DNA from: an uncultured Cardiobacterium sp.
GTDB lineage: Bacteria; Pseudomonadota; Gammaproteobacteria; Cardiobacteriales; Cardiobacteriaceae
Reading direction: 5' to 3'
DNA: 5,187 nt
Assembly (NCBI RefSeq): GCF_938028825.1
Contig: NZ_CALIZP010000068.1
Coordinates: forward strand, 1-5,187
Under the pieces are notes generated by a model, which saw only the letters and a list, made by a program, of their open reading frames with translations, had not been told where the DNA came from and ran no database searches. A program made the position numbers and the translations under genes. Of the stretch, positions 1-5,187 are shown in pieces (positions within the stretch are counted from its first letter, which is position 1; every line of letters begins with the position of its first letter).

Positions 1-48
1 ATTTAACCCGGAATTAGCATTGAAGCATTGACAGTTGGTTACAGTACC
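1..48. other. Short unassigned left flank
   Basis: This stretch is more AT-rich than the rest and has no reading frame of useful length. A TTGACA hexamer lies at 28-33 on the plus strand, but no -10-like hexamer follows at 16-18 bp, so no promoter is called. Together with the duplicated segment to its right it forms the 337 bp at the left end that lack an intact gene. Confidence 0.4.
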
Positions 49-67
49 TTGGCGGGTCGTCGTTTGT

Positions 68-87
68 GCCGCTCGTTTGTAAGCGGC
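68..87. other. Small inverted repeat beside the distal terminator
   Basis: GCCGCT and AGCGGC form a 6-bp stem around an 8-nt loop. The same element in the right repeat copy (260-279) has one base changed (AGCAGC), which in minus-strand RNA becomes a U-G wobble, so the stem could still form. No function is known. It may only help to protect the 3' end of the transcript, or may be chance in GC-rich DNA. Confidence 0.35.
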
Positions 88-101
88 AGTCCGGCGGCAT
101 G

Positions 102-127
102 AAAAAGCCCGCTGCTGCGGGCTTTTT
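102..127 (-). terminator. Rho-independent terminator, distal copy
   Basis: A perfect 11-bp stem (AAAAAGCCCGC against GCGGGCTTTTT) surrounds the loop TGCT at 113-116. The stem has flanking A and T runs on both sides, so it can work in both directions. On the minus strand the GC-rich stem is followed by five U, giving a stronger U-tract than the proximal copy. It probably acts as a back-up terminator for sucCD transcripts. Confidence 0.85.
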
Positions 128-143
128 GTAGGGTGGCGGGGTG

Positions 144-240
144 TCAGGCGTTCATCAGTTTTTTTCAGGGTGCTGACGATGTCTGCCGGGGAGCGGATAG
201 TGGTGACGCCTGCCGCTTCCAGTGCGCGGAATTTGTCCGC
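144..240 (-). pseudogene. Remnant of a second sucD 3' end
   Basis: Read on the minus strand from 240, this fragment encodes ADKFRALEAAGVTTIRSPAD followed by IVSTLKK. That matches the last 31 residues of the neighbouring SucD except for V to I and G to V. The fragment then loses frame because the T run at 159-165 has seven T where the intact copy has six. It has no start codon or upstream part of the gene, so it cannot make a functional subunit. Four of its six substitutions against intact sucD are synonymous third-position changes. That pattern suggests it diverged while under coding constraint, before being stranded here. A sequencing error in the homopolymer is possible, but would not make the fragment a gene. 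Confidence 0.85.
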
Positions 241-433
241 TTGGCGGGTCGTCGTTTGAGCCGCTCGTTTGTAAGCAGCAGTCCGGCAGCATGAAAGAGC
301 CCGCTGCTGCGGGCTTTTTTGTGGGGAGGCGGGGTTGTCAGGCGTTCATCAGTTTTTTCAGGGTGCTGCCGATGTCTGCCGGGGAGCGGACGGTGGTAAC
401 GCCTGCCGCTTCGAGGGCGCGGAATTTGTCCGC
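241..433. repeat. Direct tandem repeat, right copy (true sucD end)
   Basis: This is the right copy of the tandem repeat. It holds the genuine 3' end of sucD (residues 260-290 and the TGA stop at 338-340) and its downstream terminator. To its right the sequence continues into intact sucD, so this copy is in its natural context. Similarity between copies stops sharply at 433, where sucD continues with TGCGGTACC while the left copy meets the start of this unit. Confidence 0.9.
294..319 (-). terminator. Rho-independent terminator of the sucC-DUF5713-sucD operon
   Basis: The core stem AGCCCGC/GCGGGCT (298-304 and 309-315) has the loop TGCT and starts 18 bp beyond the sucD stop codon. In the minus-strand direction the U-tract is interrupted by a C (CUCUUUC), which should weaken it compared with the distal copy. 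On the plus strand the hairpin is followed by TTTTTT, so termination from the left is also plausible. Confidence 0.85.
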
Positions 434-1210
434 TGCGGTACCTTTACCGCCGGCGATGATGGCGCCGGCGTGGCCCATGCGTTTGCCGGGCGGGGCGGTG
501 ACGCCCGCGATGTAGGCAACCACGGGTTTGGTGACGTTCGCCTTGATGTAGTCCGCCGCTTCTTCTTCGGCGCTGCCGCCGATTTCGCCGACCATGACGA
601 TGCCTTTGGTCTGCGGGTCGGCCTGGAAGGCGGCAAGGACGTCCACGAAGCTGGTGCCGTTGATGGGGTCGCCGCCGATGCCGACGCAGGTGGACTGGCC
701 GAGGCCGATGCCGGTGGTCTGGTGCACGGCTTCGTAGGTCAGGGTGCCTGAGCGCGAGACGATGCCGACGACGCCCGCCTGGTGGATGTGGCCGGGCATG
801 ATGCCCATTTTGCATTCGCCGGGGGTGATGACGCCGGGGCAGTTCGGCCCGATAAGGCGCACGTTGGTGCCGCTGATGGCGGCTTTTACTTTCATCATGT
901 CCAGCACGGGGATGCCTTCGGTGATGCAGGCGATGACTTCGATGCCGGCGTCCACGGCTTCGAGGATGGAGTCGGCGGCGAAGGGCGGCGGCACGAAGAT
1001 CATGCTCGCGTTTGCGCCGGTGGCCTGCACGGCTTCGTGGCAGTTGTTGAAGACGGGGCGGTCGAGATGGGTTTGCCCGCCTTTGCCGGGGGTGACGCCG
1101 CCGACGAGGTTGGTGCCGTAGGCGATGGCCTGTTCGCTGTGGAAGGTGCCTTGCGAGCCGGTGTAGCCCTGGCAGATGACTTTGGTGTTTTTGTTGATGT
1201 AGATGCTCAT
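338..1210 (-). CDS. sucD: Succinyl-CoA synthetase alpha subunit
   Basis: SucD is the alpha subunit of succinyl-CoA ligase, which interconverts succinyl-CoA + ADP + Pi and succinate + ATP + CoA in the TCA cycle, in the cytoplasm. The 290-residue product matches the usual length (about 289). Residues 15-24 (GYTGSQGTFH) form the N-terminal CoA-binding Rossmann loop. PNCPG at 122-126 and the GEIGGS motif at 208-213 are also present. The active-site histidine that is phosphorylated during catalysis is H247 in GKRMGHAGA. The start at 1210 is chosen because AAGGAA lies 5-6 bp upstream and because SIYINKNTKV is the family's N-terminus; a GTG at 1240 in the same frame lies inside the preceding gene and lacks such a site. 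It is the last gene of the operon, 23 bp after the DUF5713 gene. Its last 31 codons are duplicated downstream. Confidence 0.97.
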   Translation of the reverse strand: MSIYINKNTKVICQGYTGSQGTFHSEQAIAYGTNLVGGVTPGKGGQTHLDRPVFNNCHEAVQATGANASMIFVPPPFAADSILEAVDAGIEVIACITEGIPVLDMMKVKAAISGTNVRLIGPNCPGVITPGECKMGIMPGHIHQAGVVGIVSRSGTLTYEAVHQTTGIGLGQSTCVGIGGDPINGTSFVDVLAAFQADPQTKGIVMVGEIGGSAEEEAADYIKANVTKPVVAYIAGVTAPPGKRMGHAGAIIAGGKGTAADKFRALEAAGVTTVRSPADIGSTLKKLMNA

Positions 1211-1215
1211 GGGGG

Positions 1216-1221
1216 TTCCTT
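1216..1221 (-). promoter_or_regulatory. Ribosome binding site deciding the sucD start
   Basis: The minus strand reads AAGGAACCCCCATG, placing AAGGAA 5 bp before the ATG at 1210. This favours the ATG over the upstream in-frame GTG at 1240. The same arrangement precedes the DUF5713 gene, with one base different in 14. Confidence 0.85.
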
Positions 1222-1233
1222 GTGGGTTCGGGG

Positions 1234-1581
1234 TTACCACTCGCGGCCGGCGGTGAGTGCTTCGTTGTCGGCGTCGTCGTAGCCGTAGGCGTGGGCGTGG
1301 GCGATGGCGAGGATGTCGCCGCAGATGGTGTCGCGGGCGACGGTTTCGATTTCGCTGTCGGCCGCTTCAAAGGCTTCTTCGAGCGCGTTGATTTCTTCGG
1401 TCGCAACGGCGCTCAGGGCGTAGAGCGCCGCGAGATCTGCCGGTTTTTCGGCTTCGATGCGCTCGCAGAGGGCGCGCAGGATAGTTTCGACTTGTTTGAC
1501 GAGGCCGTCCGGGAAGTAGTCGTCTTCGTACATGTCGTGCAGGAAGGGGTATTGTTCCATCCGGCTGTTGGCGAGTGGCAT
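1234..1581 (-). CDS. DUF5713-family small acidic protein of unknown function
   Basis: This 115-residue protein resembles the DUF5713 family (recognised from memory). The hallmarks are an N-terminal MYEDDYFP (17-24), a helical middle with KPADLAALYALSAVATEEINAL (46-67), and the C-terminal ending REW. The molecular function is not known to me. It is strongly acidic, with about 26 Asp/Glu against 7 Lys/Arg. It has no signal peptide or membrane segment, so it should be a soluble cytoplasmic helical protein. A His/Tyr/Asp-rich stretch HAHAYGYDDAD lies at 95-105. The start at 1581 is supported by AAGGAA 5 bp upstream, which overlaps the sucC stop codon; the next Met (residue 8) has no such site. 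The gene lies between sucC (9 bp gap) and sucD (23 bp gap), so it is almost certainly co-transcribed and perhaps translationally coupled with succinyl-CoA synthetase. Functional linkage to the enzyme is an inference only. Confidence 0.85.
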   Translation of the reverse strand: MPLANSRMEQYPFLHDMYEDDYFPDGLVKQVETILRALCERIEAEKPADLAALYALSAVATEEINALEEAFEAADSEIETVARDTICGDILAIAHAHAYGYDDADNEALTAGREW

Positions 1582-1586
1582 GGCGG

Positions 1587-1590
1587 TTCC

Positions 1591-1592
<2 letters not shown>
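1587..1592 (-). promoter_or_regulatory. Ribosome binding site of the DUF5713 gene, overlapping the sucC stop
   Basis: The minus strand reads TAAGGAACCGCCATG: the sucC TAA stop runs into AAGGAA, 5 bp before the ATG at 1581. This tight junction suggests translational coupling. Apart from one base it matches the site before sucD. Confidence 0.85.
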
Positions 1593-2751
<1,159 letters not shown>

Positions 2752-2801
2752 CTTGGGTTTCCTTTGTTTAGCGGGTTATGCTTTGGCAATGTTAGCAAAA
2801 T

Positions 2802-2820
2802 CCGGCGTTATTTTCGCCGG
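2802..2820. promoter_or_regulatory. Inverted repeat in the sucC/thioesterase divergent promoter region
   Basis: CCGGCG and CGCCGG form a perfect 6-bp inverted repeat around TTATTTT. It lies between two divergent starts, 51 bp from the sucC ATG and 30 bp from the thioesterase ATG. Termination is not expected here and no clean U-tract follows on either strand. It may be an operator for a dimeric regulator or a hairpin in a 5' leader. TTGGCA at 2783-2788 resembles a -35 box for the plus-strand gene, but the matching -10 is weak. The role is unproven. Confidence 0.35.
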
Positions 2821-2838
2821 TGATATGTTTTTTTCTGT

Positions 2839-2842
2839 GGAG
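2839..2842 (+). promoter_or_regulatory. Ribosome binding site deciding the thioesterase start
   Basis: GGAG lies 7 bp before the ATG at 2850. An in-frame GTG at 2820 would add ten residues but has no comparable site and falls on the edge of the inverted repeat, so 2850 is preferred. Confidence 0.65.
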
Positions 2843-2849
2843 TGTTGTG

Positions 2850-3257
2850 ATGGCTGTGTGGGTTCATGTGTGGCGGGGCGAGGTGCGCTGGGGCGATATG
2901 GATAGTTATGGTCATGTAAACCATACGGTTTTTTTCCGCTATCTGGAAACGGCGCGGGTGGCGTGTCTGGCGGAAGTGTGCGGCGATATGCCGTTGCCGC
3001 TGCTGGTGGTCGCCGATATTGGCTGCAAGTTTCTTGCGGAAATTGTTTTCCCGGCGACGGTGGAGGTGCGCTCGTCGCTCGCAAATGTGCGTGGCGGTTC
3101 GCTGGTGGTGGAAGCGGAGATTTGGAGCGGCGGGCGACGCTGCGCGGTGTCGCGGGCGCTTTTGGTTTGTGTGGATGCGGTGCGGCATAAACCGACCCGC
3201 TTCCCGCCGGATTTCGCGGCGCGGCTGGCAGAAGTCGGCGCAGGACGGGAAGGGTAG
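2850..3257 (+). CDS. Hotdog-fold acyl-CoA thioesterase (4HBT/YbgC/FadM-like)
   Basis: This 135-residue protein matches the single-domain hotdog thioesterases that hydrolyse acyl-CoA thioesters to free acid and CoA. The family signature is RWGDMDSYGHVNHTVFFRYLE at residues 13-33, written here with its key residues D16, D18, G21, H22 and N24. D18 aligns with the catalytic Asp17 of 4-hydroxybenzoyl-CoA thioesterase. Residues 51-110 give the expected beta-sheet pattern. The C-terminus has the common RHKPTRFPPDF stretch (112-122). The length fits the family (about 130-150). There is no signal peptide, so it should act in the cytoplasm, probably as a dimer or tetramer. The substrate cannot be told from sequence; short- or medium-chain acyl-CoA is likely by family. 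It is divergent from sucC and converges on rluD. A shared theme of CoA esters with sucCD is noted but may be chance. Confidence 0.85.
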   Translation: MAVWVHVWRGEVRWGDMDSYGHVNHTVFFRYLETARVACLAEVCGDMPLPLLVVADIGCKFLAEIVFPATVEVRSSLANVRGGSLVVEAEIWSGGRRCAVSRALLVCVDAVRHKPTRFPPDFAARLAEVGAGREG

Positions 3258-3258
3258 G

Positions 3259-3271
3259 GCGGTTGTACCGC
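3259..3271. terminator. Possible weak bidirectional hairpin between convergent genes
   Basis: GCGGT and ACCGC form a 5-bp stem with a TGT loop in the 30-bp gap between the convergent thioesterase and rluD stops. There is no U-tract on either side, so it is at best a weak terminator. Confidence 0.3.
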
Positions 3272-3287
3272 TTGGTGGCTCTGCGGG

Positions 3288-4250
3288 TTAGCGGACGGGA
3301 TAGGCGGCGCGCAAGGCTGCCAATAATGCCGCCATATCCGCAGGCAGCGGGCTGGTGTAGGTGCGTTCGCTGTCATCCGCCGGATGGTGCAGGGTGAGGG
3401 CGGCGGCGTGCAGCGCCTGGCGCGGGAAGTCAAGCAGGGCCTGGCGGATGTCGGGCGGGATGCCTTTGCCGGGCGGGTTGGCAAGGCCGTAGAGCGGGTC
3501 GCCGACCAGCGGGTTGTGTTGCGCGGCGAGGTGGACGCGGATTTGGTGGGTGCGGCCGGTTTCAAGGTTGACGCGCAGCAGGGTGGCGATGCCGCCGTAG
3601 CGTTCTTCAATGCGGTAGTGGGTGATGGCATTTTTGCCGTCTTCCCGGATGGCCATTTTCAGGCGGTCGCGCGGGTGGCGGCCAAGCGGCTGGTCGATGG
3701 TGCCGCCGGCGGTGATGTAGCGGTAGGCGAGGGCAAGGTAGGTGCGCCCCATGCTGTGTTCTTGCAGTTGGCGCACGAGGTGGCCGTGGGCACGCAGATT
3801 GCGGGCGACGACGAGCAGGCCGCTGGTGTCTTTGTCGAGGCGGTGCACGATGCCGCCACGCGGCAGTTGCGCGGTTTCCGGGAAGTGGTGCAGCAAGGCG
3901 TTCAGCAGGGTGCCGTCAGGGTTGCCCGCCGCCGGATGGACGACCAGCCCGGCCGGCTTGTCGATGACGATGATGTCGGTATCGGCATGGATGATGTCGA
4001 GCGGGATGTTTTGTGAAGCGTCGTCGGTCCCGGTATCTGCGGCAATTTGCGCGCGAACGCTGTCGCCCGGATAGACATGGTCTTTGGCGCGGGCGGGGTT
4101 GCCGTTCACAGACACCAGCCCGGCCTTGATGCTCGCCTGCCAGCGGCTGCGCGAATAATCGGGGGCGATGTGGGCGAGGAAATGGTCGAGCCGCCAGCCA
4201 CGGATGTCGTCATCAGCGGTGCAGGTGAGCGTGTAGGGTTCTGTTGTCAT
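3288..4250 (-). CDS. rluD: 23S rRNA pseudouridine synthase RluD family
   Basis: The RluA/RluD family isomerises specific uridines to pseudouridine; RluD modifies U1911, U1915 and U1917 in helix 69 of 23S rRNA and supports large-subunit assembly and ribosome function. The 320-residue product has an N-terminal S4-like RNA-binding domain at about 18-75 (LDHFLAHIAPDYSRS, IKAGLVSVNG). The catalytic domain follows from about 85. The signature HRLDKDTSG is at 136-144 with the nucleophile D139, the same number as in E. coli RluD. ETGRTHQIRVH at 230-240 is a second conserved motif. The combination of S4 domain, length and position divergent from bamD favours RluD over RluA or RluC. The start at 4250 has no clear Shine-Dalgarno site. 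In many relatives the multicopper-oxidase-like gene pgeF (yfiH) follows rluD; here a convergent thioesterase gene follows instead. Confidence 0.93.
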   Translation of the reverse strand: MTTEPYTLTCTADDDIRGWRLDHFLAHIAPDYSRSRWQASIKAGLVSVNGNPARAKDHVYPGDSVRAQIAADTGTDDASQNIPLDIIHADTDIIVIDKPAGLVVHPAAGNPDGTLLNALLHHFPETAQLPRGGIVHRLDKDTSGLLVVARNLRAHGHLVRQLQEHSMGRTYLALAYRYITAGGTIDQPLGRHPRDRLKMAIREDGKNAITHYRIEERYGGIATLLRVNLETGRTHQIRVHLAAQHNPLVGDPLYGLANPPGKGIPPDIRQALLDFPRQALHAAALTLHHPADDSERTYTSPLPADMAALLAALRAAYPVR

Positions 4251-4256
4251 GGTGTT

Positions 4257-4262
4257 TATAAT
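4257..4262 (+). promoter_or_regulatory. Probable bamD promoter -10 box
   Basis: A perfect TATAAT lies 29 bp before the first bamD ATG, which would give a leader of about 20 nt. A good -35 is not seen at 16-18 bp; the expected place falls inside the start of rluD. The TTGTCA at 4244-4249 is too close (7 bp) to pair with it. The box also lies 6 bp from the rluD start codon, so factors binding here could affect both genes. Confidence 0.5.
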
Positions 4263-4280
4263 GCGGCGTTTTCAAAAACT

Positions 4281-4285
4281 GGGAG
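4281..4285 (+). promoter_or_regulatory. Ribosome binding site of bamD
   Basis: GGGAG is followed by two consecutive ATG codons. The spacer is 3 bp to 4289 and 6 bp to 4292, so the second ATG is preferred. The choice changes the lipoprotein precursor by only one residue. Confidence 0.6.
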
Positions 4286-4291
4286 CGAATG

Positions 4292-5122
4292 ATGTCGCGT
4301 ATGCAGAAAATTTTTCTCGGATTGGGTCTTTTGGGCGGCTTGTCGGCCTGCTCATCGTGGGAACAGGACGAAACGCTGAATTGGAGCGCCGAAAAGCTCT
4401 ATCAAACCGCCAAGGCTGAAATGAAAGACGGCGCTTACAGCAGCGCCAGTAAGCATTATACCAAGCTGCTCGCCCGCTACCCTTTCGGCCAGATTGCGCA
4501 GCAGGCGACGCTGGATCTGGCCTATTCGTACTATCGCGATGGCGAGACAGAGAAGGCGCAGGCGGAAATCGAGAACTTCATCCGCACCTATCCGCAGCAT
4601 CCGTATATTGACTATGCCTACTATATGCGCGGCGTCTTCGCCTACGAAAAGGACGTGAGCATTTTTGACCGCCTGAACCCGATTAACCTCGCACAAACCG
4701 ACCCGCAGCCGCTCAAACAGGCGTTCAATTATTTTGACGAACTGGTGCGCCGCTTCCCGCAAAGCGAATACGCCGAGGACGGCCGTTACCGGATGTTGTT
4801 CATCAAGAATCTGCTGGGGCAGCACGAACTGGAAATCGCCGACTATTACATGCGTAAGGGTGCGTACATCGCGGCGGTCAACCGCGCCAAAGGTGTGCTG
4901 GAACAATACGAACAGACGCCCAGTACGCCGTACGCACTGGCGCTGATGACGCGCGCCTATCGCGAACTGGGCGAACAGCAGCTCTCGCAAGACACCTATC
5001 GCGTGCTGGAACTGAACTTTGCCGGCAAGCTGCAAGAGGCGGAAATCCAGCATTACCTGACTGGTGATATCAGCAAGAAGCTGAGTTTGTGGCAAATTAT
5101 CCGCTCCAAACCGAAAACCTGA
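4292..5122 (+). CDS. bamD: Outer membrane protein assembly factor BamD (lipoprotein)
   Basis: BamD is the essential lipoprotein of the BAM complex, which folds beta-barrel proteins into the outer membrane; it works at the periplasmic face with BamA. The 276-residue precursor has a short signal peptide with the lipobox LSAC at 17-20, so C20 would be lipidated. Ser follows at +2, consistent with outer-membrane sorting. Tetratricopeptide-type helical repeats span about 30-245, including YPFGQIAQQATLDLAYSYY (63-81) and the FIRTYPQHPYIDYAYYMRG stretch (96-114), both close to E. coli BamD. YYMRKGAYIAAVNRA at 185-199 is the conserved late repeat. E. coli BamD is 245 residues; the extra length is mainly a tail of about 30 residues after residue 245. 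An in-frame ATG at 4289 would add one Met. No hairpin terminator is visible downstream. Confidence 0.95.
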   Translation: MSRMQKIFLGLGLLGGLSACSSWEQDETLNWSAEKLYQTAKAEMKDGAYSSASKHYTKLLARYPFGQIAQQATLDLAYSYYRDGETEKAQAEIENFIRTYPQHPYIDYAYYMRGVFAYEKDVSIFDRLNPINLAQTDPQPLKQAFNYFDELVRRFPQSEYAEDGRYRMLFIKNLLGQHELEIADYYMRKGAYIAAVNRAKGVLEQYEQTPSTPYALALMTRAYRELGEQQLSQDTYRVLELNFAGKLQEAEIQHYLTGDISKKLSLWQIIRSKPKT

Positions 5123-5170
5123 GATTTTTAGCAAATAATTTCCTTCTAAAACAGCAGTTAACGAAAAATC

Positions 5171-5179
5171 TGGTAAAAT
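5171..5179 (+). promoter_or_regulatory. Possible extended -10 promoter for a gene beyond the window
   Basis: TGGTAAAAT fits an extended -10 (TGnTAtAAT, with one mismatch in the hexamer) inside the AT-rich 65 bp after bamD. No -35 hexamer is clear at 16-18 bp, as is usual for extended -10 promoters. The gene it would serve is outside the window. Confidence 0.35.
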
Positions 5180-5187
5180 ATTTGCGA

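Larger units (their letters stand above)
49..240. repeat. Direct tandem repeat, left copy (sucD tail plus terminator)
   Basis: This is the left of two abutting direct copies; the partner is 241-433. Aligned by eye, the copies differ by about 12 substitutions and 3 single-base indels, roughly 92% identity. The copy begins with TTGGCGGGTCGTCG and ends with GGAATTTGTCCGC, and the next copy starts at once with no spacer. In minus-strand order it contains the last 31 codons of a sucD-like gene, the stop codon, a terminator hairpin and a second small hairpin. No target-site duplication, transposase or terminal inverted repeat is visible, so it looks like a recombination product rather than a mobile element. 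Confidence 0.9.

Noticed and set aside
28..33. TTGACA as a plus-strand -35 box
   Set aside because: No -10-like hexamer follows at 16-18 bp; the sequence there is GC-rich repeat DNA.
44..50. GTACCTT shared with 438-444 in sucD, hinting at a third partial repeat copy
   Set aside because: The shared match is only seven bases, and the surrounding bases do not align with the position expected for a further copy.
335..751. Several open frames on both strands overlapping sucD
   Set aside because: All are out of frame with the conserved SucD sequence, and their products are Arg/Ala- or Gly/Asp-rich with no family features.
3267..3273. A match to the Pasteurellaceae uptake-sequence core AAGCGGT on the minus strand
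   Set aside because: Only one near match was seen and other parts of the window lack it. No uptake sequence of the Neisseria type (GCCGTCTGAA) was seen either.
4352..5134. A 260-codon open frame on the minus strand opposite bamD
   Set aside because: It is a complementary-strand shadow of bamD with no recognisable domain or ribosome binding site.
5122..5171. Inverted repeat AGATTTTT ... AAAAATCT after bamD
   Set aside because: The stem is 8 bp, almost all A-T, with a 34-nt loop. It would be too weak for a terminator and is expected by chance in AT-rich DNA.

Overview
This is a GC-rich window of ordinary proteobacterial housekeeping DNA, with an odd duplicated stretch at its left end. BamD is an outer-membrane assembly lipoprotein, so the cell is a Gram-negative diderm. 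The divergent rluD/bamD pair is typical of gamma- and betaproteobacteria. The genus cannot be fixed from the sequence alone; a Cardiobacterium-like gammaproteobacterium is only a low-confidence guess.

Layout. Positions 1-48 hold nothing recognisable. Positions 49-240 and 241-433 are two directly abutting, diverged copies of a segment of about 192 bp. The segment contains the last 31 codons of sucD, its stop codon and a rho-independent terminator. The right copy is the real end of sucD; the left copy is a stranded, frameshifted remnant. On the minus strand, sucC (1591-2751), a small DUF5713-family gene (1234-1581) and sucD (338-1210) form a tight operon read right to left. SucC and SucD are the beta and alpha subunits of succinyl-CoA synthetase (TCA cycle, substrate-level phosphorylation). 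The DUF5713 gene sits between two genes that normally abut.

A 98-bp divergent intergenic region carrying a perfect 6-bp inverted repeat separates sucC from a plus-strand hotdog-fold acyl-CoA thioesterase gene (2850-3257). This gene converges on rluD (3288-4250, minus), the 23S rRNA pseudouridine synthase. A 38-41 bp divergent region with a consensus TATAAT box then leads into bamD (4292-5122, plus), an essential component of the BAM complex. The last 65 bp are AT-rich and end in an extended -10-like promoter that probably serves a gene beyond the window.

The genes fall into two functional groups: CoA-ester and TCA metabolism (sucCD, perhaps the thioesterase), and ribosome or envelope biogenesis (rluD, bamD). 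No phage, IS, CRISPR, tRNA or rRNA was seen. The observations most worth following are the DUF5713 gene inserted within sucCD and the tandem, allele-like duplication of the sucD tail with its terminator. I did not find a convincing new multi-gene system.
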